NCBI GenBank assembly: GCA_964495655.1
Contig: CAZBWK010000037.1
Coordinates: 1-35,030 of the forward strand
Reading direction: 5' to 3'
Source: JAAYJR01 sp964495655
Lineage (GTDB): Bacteria > Bacteroidota > Bacteroidia > Bacteroidales > Prolixibacteraceae
DNA: 35,030 bases
Shown: positions 15,221 through 23,618 of the stretch, one piece after another
How the letters are laid out: each line of letters opens with the position of its first letter
How positions within the stretch are numbered: the first letter of the stretch is position 1
Notes under the pieces: generated by a model
Database searches by the model: none
Seen by the model: only the letters and a program-made list of their open reading frames with translations
Told to the model about the DNA's origin: nothing
Program-made: the position numbers and the translations under genes

Positions 15221-16648
15221 TCACTCAAATGTTTCGAACAGGTTCATGATAGTATCAACTATTTTTACTGATGCCTCATATTCAAATCTATTGGTCCAGG
15301 TTTCGTAACCACCCCACTCGTGCTGTCTGGGTGTGGGCAGGTATCCGTATGAACCGTTAGCAAGAGAAACGGTAAAGGTTGGCTTGAATTTGCTTTTCGC
15401 TTTTATCTCAAGGCCAATCTCGGCAAATGTTTCAAAAGGAATAGTAGCTATTGCCAGATCACCGATCTTGAAAGATTGCAGAAGTATATCGACATTATCC
15501 GGCATATCAAGACGGTTTAACAGTCCTTCATTATAATGCTTGCTGCTGCCATGAGGGCCAACCCGCTTATCAGGTCCTGCCAGAACTTCCCTTGCATGTT
15601 TGATCATTTTACTGTCAGGCTTCCTTACTTTTAAAGTCAGCTCCTGTTGTTTTGACTGGATTCCGGCCCAGTCATGGTGGTTTATCTTATTGTAAACTCT
15701 CATAACCTCCCTTGCAACATCATCTGCCACTACCTTCATCCTTGCATAAGGCGGATAATTATGGCCGGGTACAGCATAATTGATGTTGTTAACATCACCG
15801 GAAGTACCGTTGGACATGATTCCTACAAACGGGGGATCATTACGGTCAGCCCCCAGTAATTCCTGAATTCGGTCAGCAAATGCTGCAAAGTAATCTGCAG
15901 AGATATGTCCCCTGGGAACGCCGCCGACATAGTGCAGTGAATAGTTTGCAAACAAGGCTATAGGTTTTCCATCGATTGACTGAACAGAGATGATTGAAAC
16001 TTCAGGATCAGGTTCTCCGGCGGGTTTTACAATATTGGGATTTAACCTACCGGGATTCATCATAACCTTATCTTCCCCTCCGTAAGGATTTGGCACGGGA
16101 CTGCCCGGTTTCATGAACCAGCGTCTGACAAACACATGCTCGGGGACACTCCCTACTCCCCATCCGATACGCGCAGGTTCAAGGTTATAAATAGCTTTTC
16201 TTGCTGCATCGGCTATCCTTCTGATTACAAATTTTTGATAATCATCAAAAGGCTGCGGTCCTGAAGCGCGCGCCATCGAATGTGTGTGAGTAGCTGATAC
16301 CATTACATTTTCGGGTGGCAGATCATTCTCTTCGTGAATGATACGTTTAGCTTCATCTATTAAATCGCGATTTAACCCTATAATGTCAACTACAACAAAG
16401 GCTATTCGGTTTTCACCGTCATCCAGAACCAGGCACCGGGCATGTAATTCGTCGTGAATATTTTCAATGGCCGGACTGCTTCTCATCTCTATGTCCATAG
16501 GAGGAGAAGTGTTCGTGGTTGCAGCGCCTGCCTGAAATAATTTTTTCGGAGCCTGCTGCTGAGAATTAGAACCGGCATATAAATGGATTGCAGATAATAA
16601 TATGAAAAAAATGCCGGCGAAATAAGATAATTTTTTTTTGCTGATCAT
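15221..16648 (-). CDS. Neutral/alkaline non-lysosomal ceramidase-like protein
   Basis: The 475-residue protein has a signal peptide (LSYFAGIFFILLSAIHLYAG) and the N-terminal catalytic domain of neutral ceramidases. The landmarks are FQAGAATTNTSPP, DELHARCLVLDDGENRIAFV, the zinc-type motif SATHTHSMA (about residues 118-126), a second histidine in NYSLHYVGG, and the nucleophile loop SNGTSGDVN. Neutral ceramidases split ceramide to sphingosine and fatty acid. Many Bacteroidota make sphingolipids, so such an enzyme is plausible, but numerous family members are uncharacterised. The C-terminal Ig-like domain of full-length ceramidases is missing, as is common in this group. The start at 16648 places the signal peptide directly after MISKKK. 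Confidence 0.88.
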   Translation of the reverse strand: MISKKKLSYFAGIFFILLSAIHLYAGSNSQQQAPKKLFQAGAATTNTSPPMDIEMRSSPAIENIHDELHARCLVLDDGENRIAFVVVDIIGLNRDLIDEAKRIIHEENDLPPENVMVSATHTHSMARASGPQPFDDYQKFVIRRIADAARKAIYNLEPARIGWGVGSVPEHVFVRRWFMKPGSPVPNPYGGEDKVMMNPGRLNPNIVKPAGEPDPEVSIISVQSIDGKPIALFANYSLHYVGGVPRGHISADYFAAFADRIQELLGADRNDPPFVGIMSNGTSGDVNNINYAVPGHNYPPYARMKVVADDVAREVMRVYNKINHHDWAGIQSKQQELTLKVRKPDSKMIKHAREVLAGPDKRVGPHGSSKHYNEGLLNRLDMPDNVDILLQSFKIGDLAIATIPFETFAEIGLEIKAKSKFKPTFTVSLANGSYGYLPTPRQHEWGGYETWTNRFEYEASVKIVDTIMNLFETFE

Positions 16649-16948
16649 GATGTGTTAGTTTTAAATTAGTAAAAGTCTGTTTATGCAAAAACGTTTGATT
16701 TATATAAATTAGTTACTGCCATTTATCAATGGTGTATGCAACAAATATAGTAAAATATGAGTCTTGTGATAATGCTTCACTATTATTGATTCATTTTTAC
16801 AGAAATATTTATCATGGTATTCAGTATAATTCTCCGGAGGTCAAAGTTTTCTGCTTCCCGATCCAGGTAATTTAATGTTTGCTAAATGCATTTTTTGTTT
16901 ATAAGTTCAAGTTCATTTCGTACTTTTACAAGACTAAAATTCAATAAA

Positions 16949-17710
16949 ATGTCATTGCGAACTGAACTAAAAAAACAAGGAGATTACCTTTTCCGGAGCA
17001 GAAGTTATCTGCCTTTAATAATAATGGCACCGGGAATTTATATTTATGTGATTCACATAACCAGGGTTGCCGGGATCATGGAAAAGAACAATCTGATTTA
17101 TGAGTTGGCGTGTTTTGCTGTTTGCATGCTGGGTTTTACAATCAGGGTTATTACTATTGGTTTTTCGGCAGACAGCACATCAGGCAGAAATACAACTGCC
17201 GGACAGATTGCAGACTCCCTTAATACAACGGGCATGTATTCTTTTTGCCGGCATCCTTTGTACCTTGGCAACTTTTTAATTTGGCTGGGAATTGCTGCTT
17301 TTACACATAATTTCTGGTTTATTGTTGCCTTTATTTTTATTTTCTGGGTCTATTACGAAAGAATTATGTATGCTGAGGAGGAGTATCTCATTGGCAAATT
17401 CGGTAATGAATACCTCAATTATTCAAGTCATACGCCGGCCTTTATTCCCACTTTGAAATATTATAAAAAACCATTTCTTTCTTTTAGCTTCAGAAAAATT
17501 ATCAGGCAGGAAAAGGCAGGTATCCTGAATCTATTCGCAGTTATTCTTCTGCTTAGAGTCGCGGGAGAGTATTTCAAAAAAGGAGCAATGCATGTTGAAC
17601 TCTTTTGGATTGTGGGATTTTGCGTTTCATTATTATTGTATCTGGTAATTAAGATATTGCAAAAAAAGACCCTTATTTTTTCTATCGACAGACGTAAACC
17701 GGTGCTTTAA
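16949..17710 (+). CDS. ICMT/PEMT-like membrane methyltransferase
   Basis: The chosen ATG at 16949 gives 253 residues (MSLRTELKKQGDYLFRSRSY). The earlier in-frame ATG at 16886 adds 21 residues of poor protein character. About five membrane segments can be drawn. The C-terminal half carries the isoprenylcysteine carboxyl methyltransferase-type SAM signature: CRHPLYLGNFLIWLG near residues 111-125, and EEEYLIGKFGNEYLNYSSHT. Bacterial members methylate lipids such as lipid A phosphates or isoprenoid and phospholipid groups. The substrate here is unknown. The gene stands alone. Confidence 0.85.
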   Translation: MSLRTELKKQGDYLFRSRSYLPLIIMAPGIYIYVIHITRVAGIMEKNNLIYELACFAVCMLGFTIRVITIGFSADSTSGRNTTAGQIADSLNTTGMYSFCRHPLYLGNFLIWLGIAAFTHNFWFIVAFIFIFWVYYERIMYAEEEYLIGKFGNEYLNYSSHTPAFIPTLKYYKKPFLSFSFRKIIRQEKAGILNLFAVILLLRVAGEYFKKGAMHVELFWIVGFCVSLLLYLVIKILQKKTLIFSIDRRKPVL

Positions 17711-17911
17711 TTCCGGGATCAATAACGCCGGTAAAGACTGGGTTTAGAAAAGAATTAAAAATAAAAAGTTGCTTTTCAGTTTATTCAGAAATTTTTCAGC
17801 TATAACAAAGTGTTAATTTATATTAAAATATAAAAATAATAAAAGATCTTTTAATATTAAATTGATTTAATATTGTACTTTTACTTATTAAATAATTTAA
17901 TATCCAAGGTT

Positions 17912-18631
17912 ATGAAAACAAAGATTTTTTTATCAACTGTTTTTTTCTTGATTACAAGCGTTCTGTTAGCCCAAAACAGTATACCGCTTATAGGTTCCAA
18001 GGCTCCTGTATTTGTTTCAGAAACAACAAACGGGACATTAAAATTTCCTGATGATTTTGGGCGCAAATGGAAAATATTATTCAGTCACCCGGGAGATTTC
18101 ACTCCGGTATGTACGAGCGAAATTCTGCATCTGGCAATAATGCAGGAAAAGTTCGCTCAACTTAATGTTGAAATTGCTGTGTTATCAACGGACAGTAAAA
18201 ATTTACATCTGCTATGGAAAAAATCTATGGAAGAGGTGCTAAGTAAAGGCGCATCAGAGGTAAAGATAAATTTTCCCTTAATTGCAGATGAACGGGCCGA
18301 TATATCGAAATTATACGGCATGCTACATCAACCGGTAAGCACAACCAGGTCTGTAAGGGGTGTTTTTATTGTCAATCCTGATAATATTGTAGAAGCAACC
18401 TATTTTTATCCGATGAATATCGGACGTAATATGGAGGAGGTTTTACGGACAGTGCAGGCATTACAAACTTCACAGGCTAATAACTTATTTACTCCGGCAA
18501 ACTGGACACCGGGAGGTGACCTGTTAGTTCCACATTTCCCGTATACACGCGAAGAACTGGCTGAGGAGCCTGAGAAATTCAATGAGTTTTATAATATCGG
18601 GACTTTGCTATGGTATAAAAAGAATAAATAG
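17912..18631 (+). CDS. Exported 1-Cys peroxiredoxin (Prx6 class)
   Basis: From ATG 17912 the 239-residue product starts with a signal peptide (KIFLSTVFFLITSVLLAQ). The ATG at 17873 would bury that signal, so it is rejected. The peroxiredoxin domain shows SHPGDFTPVCTSEI with the peroxidatic Cys67, the only cysteine in the mature protein, and VRGVFIVNPDN. The Prx6-type C-terminal dimer arm follows, with NWTPGGDLLVP. It reduces peroxides and needs an outside reductant. Most Prx6-class enzymes are cytoplasmic, so an exported form is somewhat unusual. A terminator follows. Confidence 0.92.
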   Translation: MKTKIFLSTVFFLITSVLLAQNSIPLIGSKAPVFVSETTNGTLKFPDDFGRKWKILFSHPGDFTPVCTSEILHLAIMQEKFAQLNVEIAVLSTDSKNLHLLWKKSMEEVLSKGASEVKINFPLIADERADISKLYGMLHQPVSTTRSVRGVFIVNPDNIVEATYFYPMNIGRNMEEVLRTVQALQTSQANNLFTPANWTPGGDLLVPHFPYTREELAEEPEKFNEFYNIGTLLWYKKNK

Positions 18632-18661
18632 TTAGTTAGCAGAACTCAATTTATCAGATAA

Positions 18662-18704
18662 AATGCTGCCTTTCTTAAACAATCTGACCGGCAGCATTAT
18701 TTTT
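18662..18704 (+). terminator. Rho-independent terminator after the peroxiredoxin gene
   Basis: AATGCTGCC (18662-18670) pairs with GGCAGCATT (18690-18698) across a 19-nt loop and is followed by ATTTTT. On the minus strand the stem is followed by TTTTA, so it could also end the convergent hisF transcript. Confidence 0.7.
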
Positions 18705-18783
18705 GCATCTTTTCCTTTATAAATGATAAACAAGAAGATGCCTGAAGAACAGCGATCTGTTTAAAACCGGGCAATTGATTTTA

Positions 18784-19554
18784 TTAGCTAAGACCTGAGA
18801 TTATATAACCTGCTTTTTTCAGATATTTTTTCAGTTCAGGAATAGTGATTGTCCCGAAATGAAATACCGATGCAGCCAGTAAAATTGACGCTCCCGCTTT
18901 TATTGCCTCAGGGAAATGCTCAAGTTTACCTGCTCCTCCGGATGCCACTACTTCTGCATCAACAGCATCTTTGATGGCCCTGATAACCGGAAGGTCGTAA
19001 CCTGTAAGAGCTCCGTCACCTGCTTTGCTGGTGGGCAGGATTACCGGAATTCCGTACCCGTCAATACGTCTTGCCCATTCAATGGCATCTGTGCCTGTAG
19101 CTATTCTCCCGCCGTTAATATAAACTTCGTACCCGGAGGGCATTTTTTCGTTTTTATCAACATCAATAGCTACAGTGATTTTTTCAGCTCCAAAGGCTTT
19201 TATCATTTCGGGAATAAGATCAGGATTACGAAAGGCGGCACTGCTGGTTGATACTTTATCAGCGCCCGCTTCCAGTATAGCACCTGCTGATTTAATATCT
19301 GATATGCCGCCACCTACAGTGAAAGGTATGGTGACAACTCCGGCAACAGCTTTAACTACATCAATCATAGTGGCCCGGTTTTCATGTGTGGCGGTTATAT
19401 CAAGCATGGCTATTTCATCTGCTCCCGCCACACAATAAGCTTTTGCGCATTCAACCGGATCTCCCGCATCCCTTATGTTAACGAAATGTACACCCTTTAC
19501 AACCCGTCCGTTTTGCATATCCAGGCATGGCATAATTCGAATTGGCTTGTCCAT
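18784..19554 (-). CDS. hisF: Imidazole glycerol phosphate synthase, cyclase subunit HisF
   Basis: From ATG 19552-19554 the 256-residue product is a (beta-alpha)8 HisF. It uses ammonia and PRFAR to form imidazole glycerol phosphate and AICAR in histidine synthesis. The catalytic Asp in PCLDMQNGRVVKG and the second Asp in VAIDVDK are present, as are the phosphate loops TVGGGIS and VASGGAGKLE. The loop usually reading TSxDxDG is TSKAGDG here, so one Asp of that loop is Ala. The upstream ATG at 19581 overlaps a -7 box and is rejected. No hisH or other his gene is nearby. It may be the normal HisF of a scattered pathway or a HisF-like enzyme of another route. Confidence 0.88.
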   Translation of the reverse strand: MDKPIRIMPCLDMQNGRVVKGVHFVNIRDAGDPVECAKAYCVAGADEIAMLDITATHENRATMIDVVKAVAGVVTIPFTVGGGISDIKSAGAILEAGADKVSTSSAAFRNPDLIPEMIKAFGAEKITVAIDVDKNEKMPSGYEVYINGGRIATGTDAIEWARRIDGYGIPVILPTSKAGDGALTGYDLPVIRAIKDAVDAEVVASGGAGKLEHFPEAIKAGASILLAASVFHFGTITIPELKKYLKKAGYIISGLS

Positions 19555-19578
19555 TTTTTCTGTTTTTTTTAATATGTG

Positions 19579-19610
19579 CAAATGTAATAAAAATAGCTTT
19601 TAAGATCAGA
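19579..19610 (-). promoter_or_regulatory. Bacteroidota-type promoter of hisF
   Basis: On the minus strand, TCTG (19607-19610) is followed after 20 nt by TACATTTG (19579-19586), an exact TAnnTTTG with a one-mismatch -33. Initiation near 19572 leaves an 18-nt leader before ATG 19554 and rules out the upstream ATG as start. Confidence 0.55.
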
Positions 19611-19747
19611 TCAATTTTTTTACAAAGTTTAAATTTGCAATTTTCAACGGATCAACAGATATCTCCTTTTCAATTTAATATTGAATTTATTATAATCAAT
19701 TAAGGAATATATTAATTTTAGGATGTAATATTTTTAATATTTTTTGA

Positions 19748-21280
19748 ATGAAAATATCCGATATAGAAAATATTGAATTAAAATACCTCAGCATCGAGGA
19801 TTACCAGGAGTTGAAAGAGGTTATGATCTCTGCTTATCAGTCAATGCCTGAAGCATACTGGCATGAAAAACACATACGGGCTCTCATCAGTAAATTTCCG
19901 GAGGGCCAGGTGGTAATTAAAATAAATGGCCACCTTGCTGGATCAGCTTTGTCAATTATCGTTGATTATGATCATTTTACTGATAATCATACATATAAAG
20001 AGATTACTGCGGATTATACATTCAATTCTCACGACAGGAATGGTGATATTTTATATGGTATTGATGTGTTTATAAAACCCGAATACAGAGGTCTTCGTCT
20101 GGGAAGAAGACTTTACGATTACAGAAAGGAACTTTGTGAAAAATTAAATCTCAGGGGGATAGCATTTGGAGGCAGGATACCTAACTATCATAAATATTCA
20201 GATAAACTGAGTCCGAAGGAGTATATTCAGAAGGTGAGGAATAAGGAGATCCATGACCCGGTGCTCAATTTTCAGATATCCAACGATTTTCACCCTGCAA
20301 AAGTATTAAAGGGATATCTGGAAGGAGATGAGGCATCAAATGAATATGCAGTATTGCTGAAGTGGGACAATATTTACTATGAAAAACCTTCAAAAAAGGC
20401 AGCTACAAAAAAGAAGGTAGTCCGCATAGGTTTGATCCAGTGGCAGATGAGGCCTTATAAAAATTTAGATGAGGTGATGCAGCAGGCTGAGTTTTTTATT
20501 GATGCAGTTTCCGGTTACCGTTCCGATTTTGCCCTTTTCCCTGAGTTTTTCAATGCCCCTTTAATGGCTGAGAATAACCATCTGTCAGAGCCGGAGGCAA
20601 TTCGTGAACTGGCAAAGTACACCGGTAGCATAATTGAAAAATTGTCAGAATTTTCTATTTCTTATAATATAAATATTATTTCCGGCAGTATGCCCGAGGT
20701 AATAAATGGTATTTTATACAATGTGGGTTATCTCTGTAAGCGTGACGGAACAGTTGAACGATATGTGAAAATTCATGTTACCCCCGATGAGGTTAAAGTG
20801 TGGGGAATGCAGGGAGGAAGCGAGATAAAAGTATTTGACACTGATTGTGGTAATATAGGGGTATTGATCTGCTATGATGCTGAGTTTCCCGAGTTGTGCC
20901 GTTTATTGGCGGAGGATGGTATGGATATATTGTTTGTGCCTTTTCTGACAGACACCCAGAATGGATATTCCCGGGTCAGGCATTGTGCTCAGGCCCGGGC
21001 CATAGAAAATGAATGTTATGTTGTTATCGCCGGGTGTGTGGGAAATTTACCTAATGTTCATAATATGGATATACAATTCGCGCAATCTATGGTTTTTACA
21101 CCTTGCGACTTTGCATTTCCCACTAACGGGATAAAGGCTGAGGCTACTCCAAATACGGAAATGATCCTGATAGCTGATGTAGATATTGATCTTTTGCGGG
21201 AATTAAATCAATTTGGGAGTGTGAGAAATTTAAAAGACAGGAGAAAAGACCTGTTTGAACTTAAGAAAAAAGTTGTTTAA
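19748..21280 (+). CDS. GNAT acetyltransferase-nitrilase fusion protein
   Basis: The 510-residue protein joins two enzymes. Residues 1-200 are a GNAT fold, with the acetyl-CoA loop in IDVFIKPEYRGLRLGRRLYD. Residues about 225-500 are a carbon-nitrogen hydrolase with the full catalytic triad: Glu in FALFPEFFNAP, Lys in YVKIHVTPDE and Cys in GVLICYDAEFPE. This fusion is known across many bacteria. The nitrilase part acts on a small amide or nitrile-type bond and the GNAT part transfers an acyl group; the natural substrate is unsettled. It opens a four-gene operon and its stop shares the A of the next start (TAATG). Confidence 0.93.
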   Translation: MKISDIENIELKYLSIEDYQELKEVMISAYQSMPEAYWHEKHIRALISKFPEGQVVIKINGHLAGSALSIIVDYDHFTDNHTYKEITADYTFNSHDRNGDILYGIDVFIKPEYRGLRLGRRLYDYRKELCEKLNLRGIAFGGRIPNYHKYSDKLSPKEYIQKVRNKEIHDPVLNFQISNDFHPAKVLKGYLEGDEASNEYAVLLKWDNIYYEKPSKKAATKKKVVRIGLIQWQMRPYKNLDEVMQQAEFFIDAVSGYRSDFALFPEFFNAPLMAENNHLSEPEAIRELAKYTGSIIEKLSEFSISYNINIISGSMPEVINGILYNVGYLCKRDGTVERYVKIHVTPDEVKVWGMQGGSEIKVFDTDCGNIGVLICYDAEFPELCRLLAEDGMDILFVPFLTDTQNGYSRVRHCAQARAIENECYVVIAGCVGNLPNVHNMDIQFAQSMVFTPCDFAFPTNGIKAEATPNTEMILIADVDIDLLRELNQFGSVRNLKDRRKDLFELKKKVV

Positions 21281-22128
21281 TGTATTCAGAAAGTACTATA
21301 ACTGTAAGAAAAGCATCAGGTGAAGAGGAACCTTTCGATGCAGGTAAATTAAAGCGTTCTTTACTGAGAGCTGGCGCTGAAGATATTGTGGCCGCTAAAA
21401 TTGTAGCCAATATAAAGGATTGGATTTATCCGGGAGTATCTACAAAAAAGATTTATTATCGTGCAATATCAATTTTACGCAGCGAAAAGACCGTTTCAGC
21501 ATTGCGATATAAACTTAAACAGGCAATGCTTGAACTCGGTCCTACCGGATACCCTTTCGAACATTTTGTCGGAAAAATATTTGAAGCAGAAGGATACAAA
21601 ATCAAGGTGGGAAAGGTAATTGACGGATATTGTGTATCACATGAAATGGATGTTATTGCTACCAACAGAACAGACCAGATTCTTGTGGAGTGTAAATACA
21701 GCAGTTCCCAGGGTAAACAGGTGAGCATTCAGGTGCCTCTTTATGTTCGTTCACGTGTTGATGATATAATAAGAAAAAGAAAAGAGTTGCGTGAATATGA
21801 AGGAGTTGATTTTTTAGGTTGTGTTGTTACAAATACACGCTTTTCGCTCGATTCTGTTGAATATGGTAAATGCTCGGGAATCAGATTGCTGGGATGGGAC
21901 TTTCCTGAAGGTAACGGACTTAAAGAGATAATTGAAAGAGAGAAAATATATCCTGTCACAATTCTGTCTAATCTCACGAAAAAGGAAAAGAGGATACTGA
22001 TGGAACAGGGTGTAGTTACCTGTTCTCAACTGACAGATAACTTTCAACTGATTGATCAGTTGCAACTTACAAAAAGAAAATATAATGCTCTGAAAATAGA
22101 GCTCAAAAAAATTTCTAATAAAAAGTAA
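21280..22128 (+). CDS. ATP-cone protein with Mrr-like PD-(D/E)xK nuclease domain
   Basis: The 282-residue protein has three parts. Residues 5-92 are an ATP-cone, the nucleotide-sensing domain best known from ribonucleotide reductase (ITVRKASGEEEPFDAGKLKR). Residues about 93-220 are an Mrr-type restriction-endonuclease fold with the active-site pattern EMDVIATN ... ILVECKYSS (Asp, then Glu-x-Lys). The C-terminus (LSNLTKKEKRILMEQGVVTC) looks like a helix-hairpin-helix DNA-binding segment. The core residues are intact, so nuclease activity gated by ATP or dATP is plausible. Its translation is coupled to the GNAT-nitrilase gene. Its cellular role is unknown; defence or DNA repair are both possible. 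Confidence 0.85.
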   Translation: MYSESTITVRKASGEEEPFDAGKLKRSLLRAGAEDIVAAKIVANIKDWIYPGVSTKKIYYRAISILRSEKTVSALRYKLKQAMLELGPTGYPFEHFVGKIFEAEGYKIKVGKVIDGYCVSHEMDVIATNRTDQILVECKYSSSQGKQVSIQVPLYVRSRVDDIIRKRKELREYEGVDFLGCVVTNTRFSLDSVEYGKCSGIRLLGWDFPEGNGLKEIIEREKIYPVTILSNLTKKEKRILMEQGVVTCSQLTDNFQLIDQLQLTKRKYNALKIELKKISNKK

Positions 22129-22138
22129 CTAATAAAAA

Positions 22139-22942
22139 ATGTATTATCTGTTGAGGCTTATTGTATCTGCTCTGTTTTTTATAAATATTTTTTTCACTCA
22201 ACCCGGAGAAGATAAAGTTTTTATTGATTTCAAGACAGAAGAATTTAACTTCATGGGTCGTGAAGCAAAAATTGTTTTTCCTAAAACTCCTGATAAGGAA
22301 GGAAACTGGATCTGGCGGGCACGTTTTTGGGGTCATGAACCACAAGTTGACAAAGCATTGCTTTCCAAAGGTTTTCATTTAGCTTACGTTGATGTGGCAG
22401 GATTGTATGGAAACCAGGAAGCTGTTGAGATATGGAATCGGTTTTATGAGTTTGTAACCGCCAAATATAAATTAAGTCCGAAAGTGGTACTCGAAGGGAT
22501 GAGCAGGGGAGGATTGATAATATATAACTGGGCATCGCAAAATACAGATAAAGTTTTATGTATATATGCAGATGCTCCGGTTTGTGATATAAAAAGCTGG
22601 CCGGGAGGATTGTTTAGAGGTACAGGTACTCCCGCATCATGGGTTGAGTGTCTTCAGGCTTATAAACTGGATGAAAATTCAGTTCTCGATTTTGAAGGGA
22701 TACCTTTGAATACCTGCGTTAATATTGCAAAAGCAGGGATACCCGTAATCCACGTGTGCGGAGATTCTGATGAAGTGGTTCCATATGAGGAGAATACTGA
22801 ATTGCTTGCAAAAAAATTCAGGGAAGCGGGAGGTGAAATCAAAATTATTCTTAAAGAGGGGGTGGGACATCATCCCCATTCTCTGGAAGATCCAACTCCG
22901 ATAGTAGATTTTATTCTCTCGAAGATCAGGCTGACAAAGTAG
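22139..22942 (+). CDS. Exported alpha/beta hydrolase
   Basis: The 267-residue protein starts with a hydrophobic signal or anchor (LLRLIVSALFFINIFFTQP). The alpha/beta-hydrolase triad is visible: nucleophile Ser122 in EGMSRGGLIIYNW, Asp in HVCGDSDEVVPYEEN, and His in GVGHHPHSLEDP. YVDVAGLYGNQEAV near residue 83 is a typical pre-nucleophile strand. It is probably a periplasmic esterase or deacylase; the substrate is unknown. It lies 10 nt after the ATP-cone gene and 4 nt before the cyclase gene, within the same operon. Confidence 0.87.
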   Translation: MYYLLRLIVSALFFINIFFTQPGEDKVFIDFKTEEFNFMGREAKIVFPKTPDKEGNWIWRARFWGHEPQVDKALLSKGFHLAYVDVAGLYGNQEAVEIWNRFYEFVTAKYKLSPKVVLEGMSRGGLIIYNWASQNTDKVLCIYADAPVCDIKSWPGGLFRGTGTPASWVECLQAYKLDENSVLDFEGIPLNTCVNIAKAGIPVIHVCGDSDEVVPYEENTELLAKKFREAGGEIKIILKEGVGHHPHSLEDPTPIVDFILSKIRLTK

Positions 22943-22946
22943 GCTT

Positions 22947-23576
22947 ATGAAAATATTTGACCTGTCACATACTATTAATGAAAGTATTCCGGTTTATCCG
23001 GGAACGCCACAACCTGATATCAGAAAATTTGCATCTCTCAATAAGGACGGATTCAGGGAAACCATTCTGTGTTTTTCATCACATACAGGAACTCATATTG
23101 ATGCTCCTTACCATATGGTAGAAAATGGCAAAAAAATTGACCAGTTTCCGCCGGAGACATTCACAGGCCGCGCTGCAGTGGTAACTGTACCTGCAGGAGA
23201 CCAATTTATAGAGAGAAAAATAATAGTGGATAGAGGAATTGATTTTCAGGATATTGACTTTTTGCTTTTTTGCACCGGATGGAGTAAATATTGGGGCAGC
23301 AATGAATACTTTACAAATTTTCCGGTGCTTTCTGATGAAGCAATTGAATTATTGCTTTCTATTAATCTGAAAGGTGTGGGATTTGATACAATTTCTGTTG
23401 ACCGGCAAGGCAGTACCGACTGGAAAATACATTTATCCCTGTTGGGAAAGGGGATGATAATTGTAGAGAACCTTAATATTCCTGAGGGAATTCCGGCTTT
23501 GGGTGACTTTTTTTGTTTTCCTCTTCTTTATGGCGATGCGGATGGTTCTCCGGTAAGAGCAGTTTTTATTTCATAG
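22947..23576 (+). CDS. Cyclase family protein (kynurenine formamidase-like)
   Basis: The 209-residue cytoplasmic protein has the metal-binding signature of the cyclase / kynurenine formamidase family, SHTGTHIDAPYHM near residues 47-59. DLSHTINESIPVYPGTP lies at the start and VGFDTISVDRQGS further on. Members hydrolyse N-formylkynurenine, isatin or related amide rings using zinc or manganese. No other kynurenine gene is near, so the exact substrate is open. It closes the operon that starts with the GNAT-nitrilase gene, and it shares an amide-bond theme with that enzyme. Confidence 0.88.
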   Translation: MKIFDLSHTINESIPVYPGTPQPDIRKFASLNKDGFRETILCFSSHTGTHIDAPYHMVENGKKIDQFPPETFTGRAAVVTVPAGDQFIERKIIVDRGIDFQDIDFLLFCTGWSKYWGSNEYFTNFPVLSDEAIELLLSINLKGVGFDTISVDRQGSTDWKIHLSLLGKGMIIVENLNIPEGIPALGDFFCFPLLYGDADGSPVRAVFIS

Positions 23577-23618
23577 TTGCAGGAACAGCCCCGGATAATC
23601 TTTTTCGTTAAAACAGTT

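Noticed and set aside
16886..16948. Upstream start for the ICMT-like gene
   Set aside because: The added residues look untypical and the stretch has promoter-like A/T sequence.
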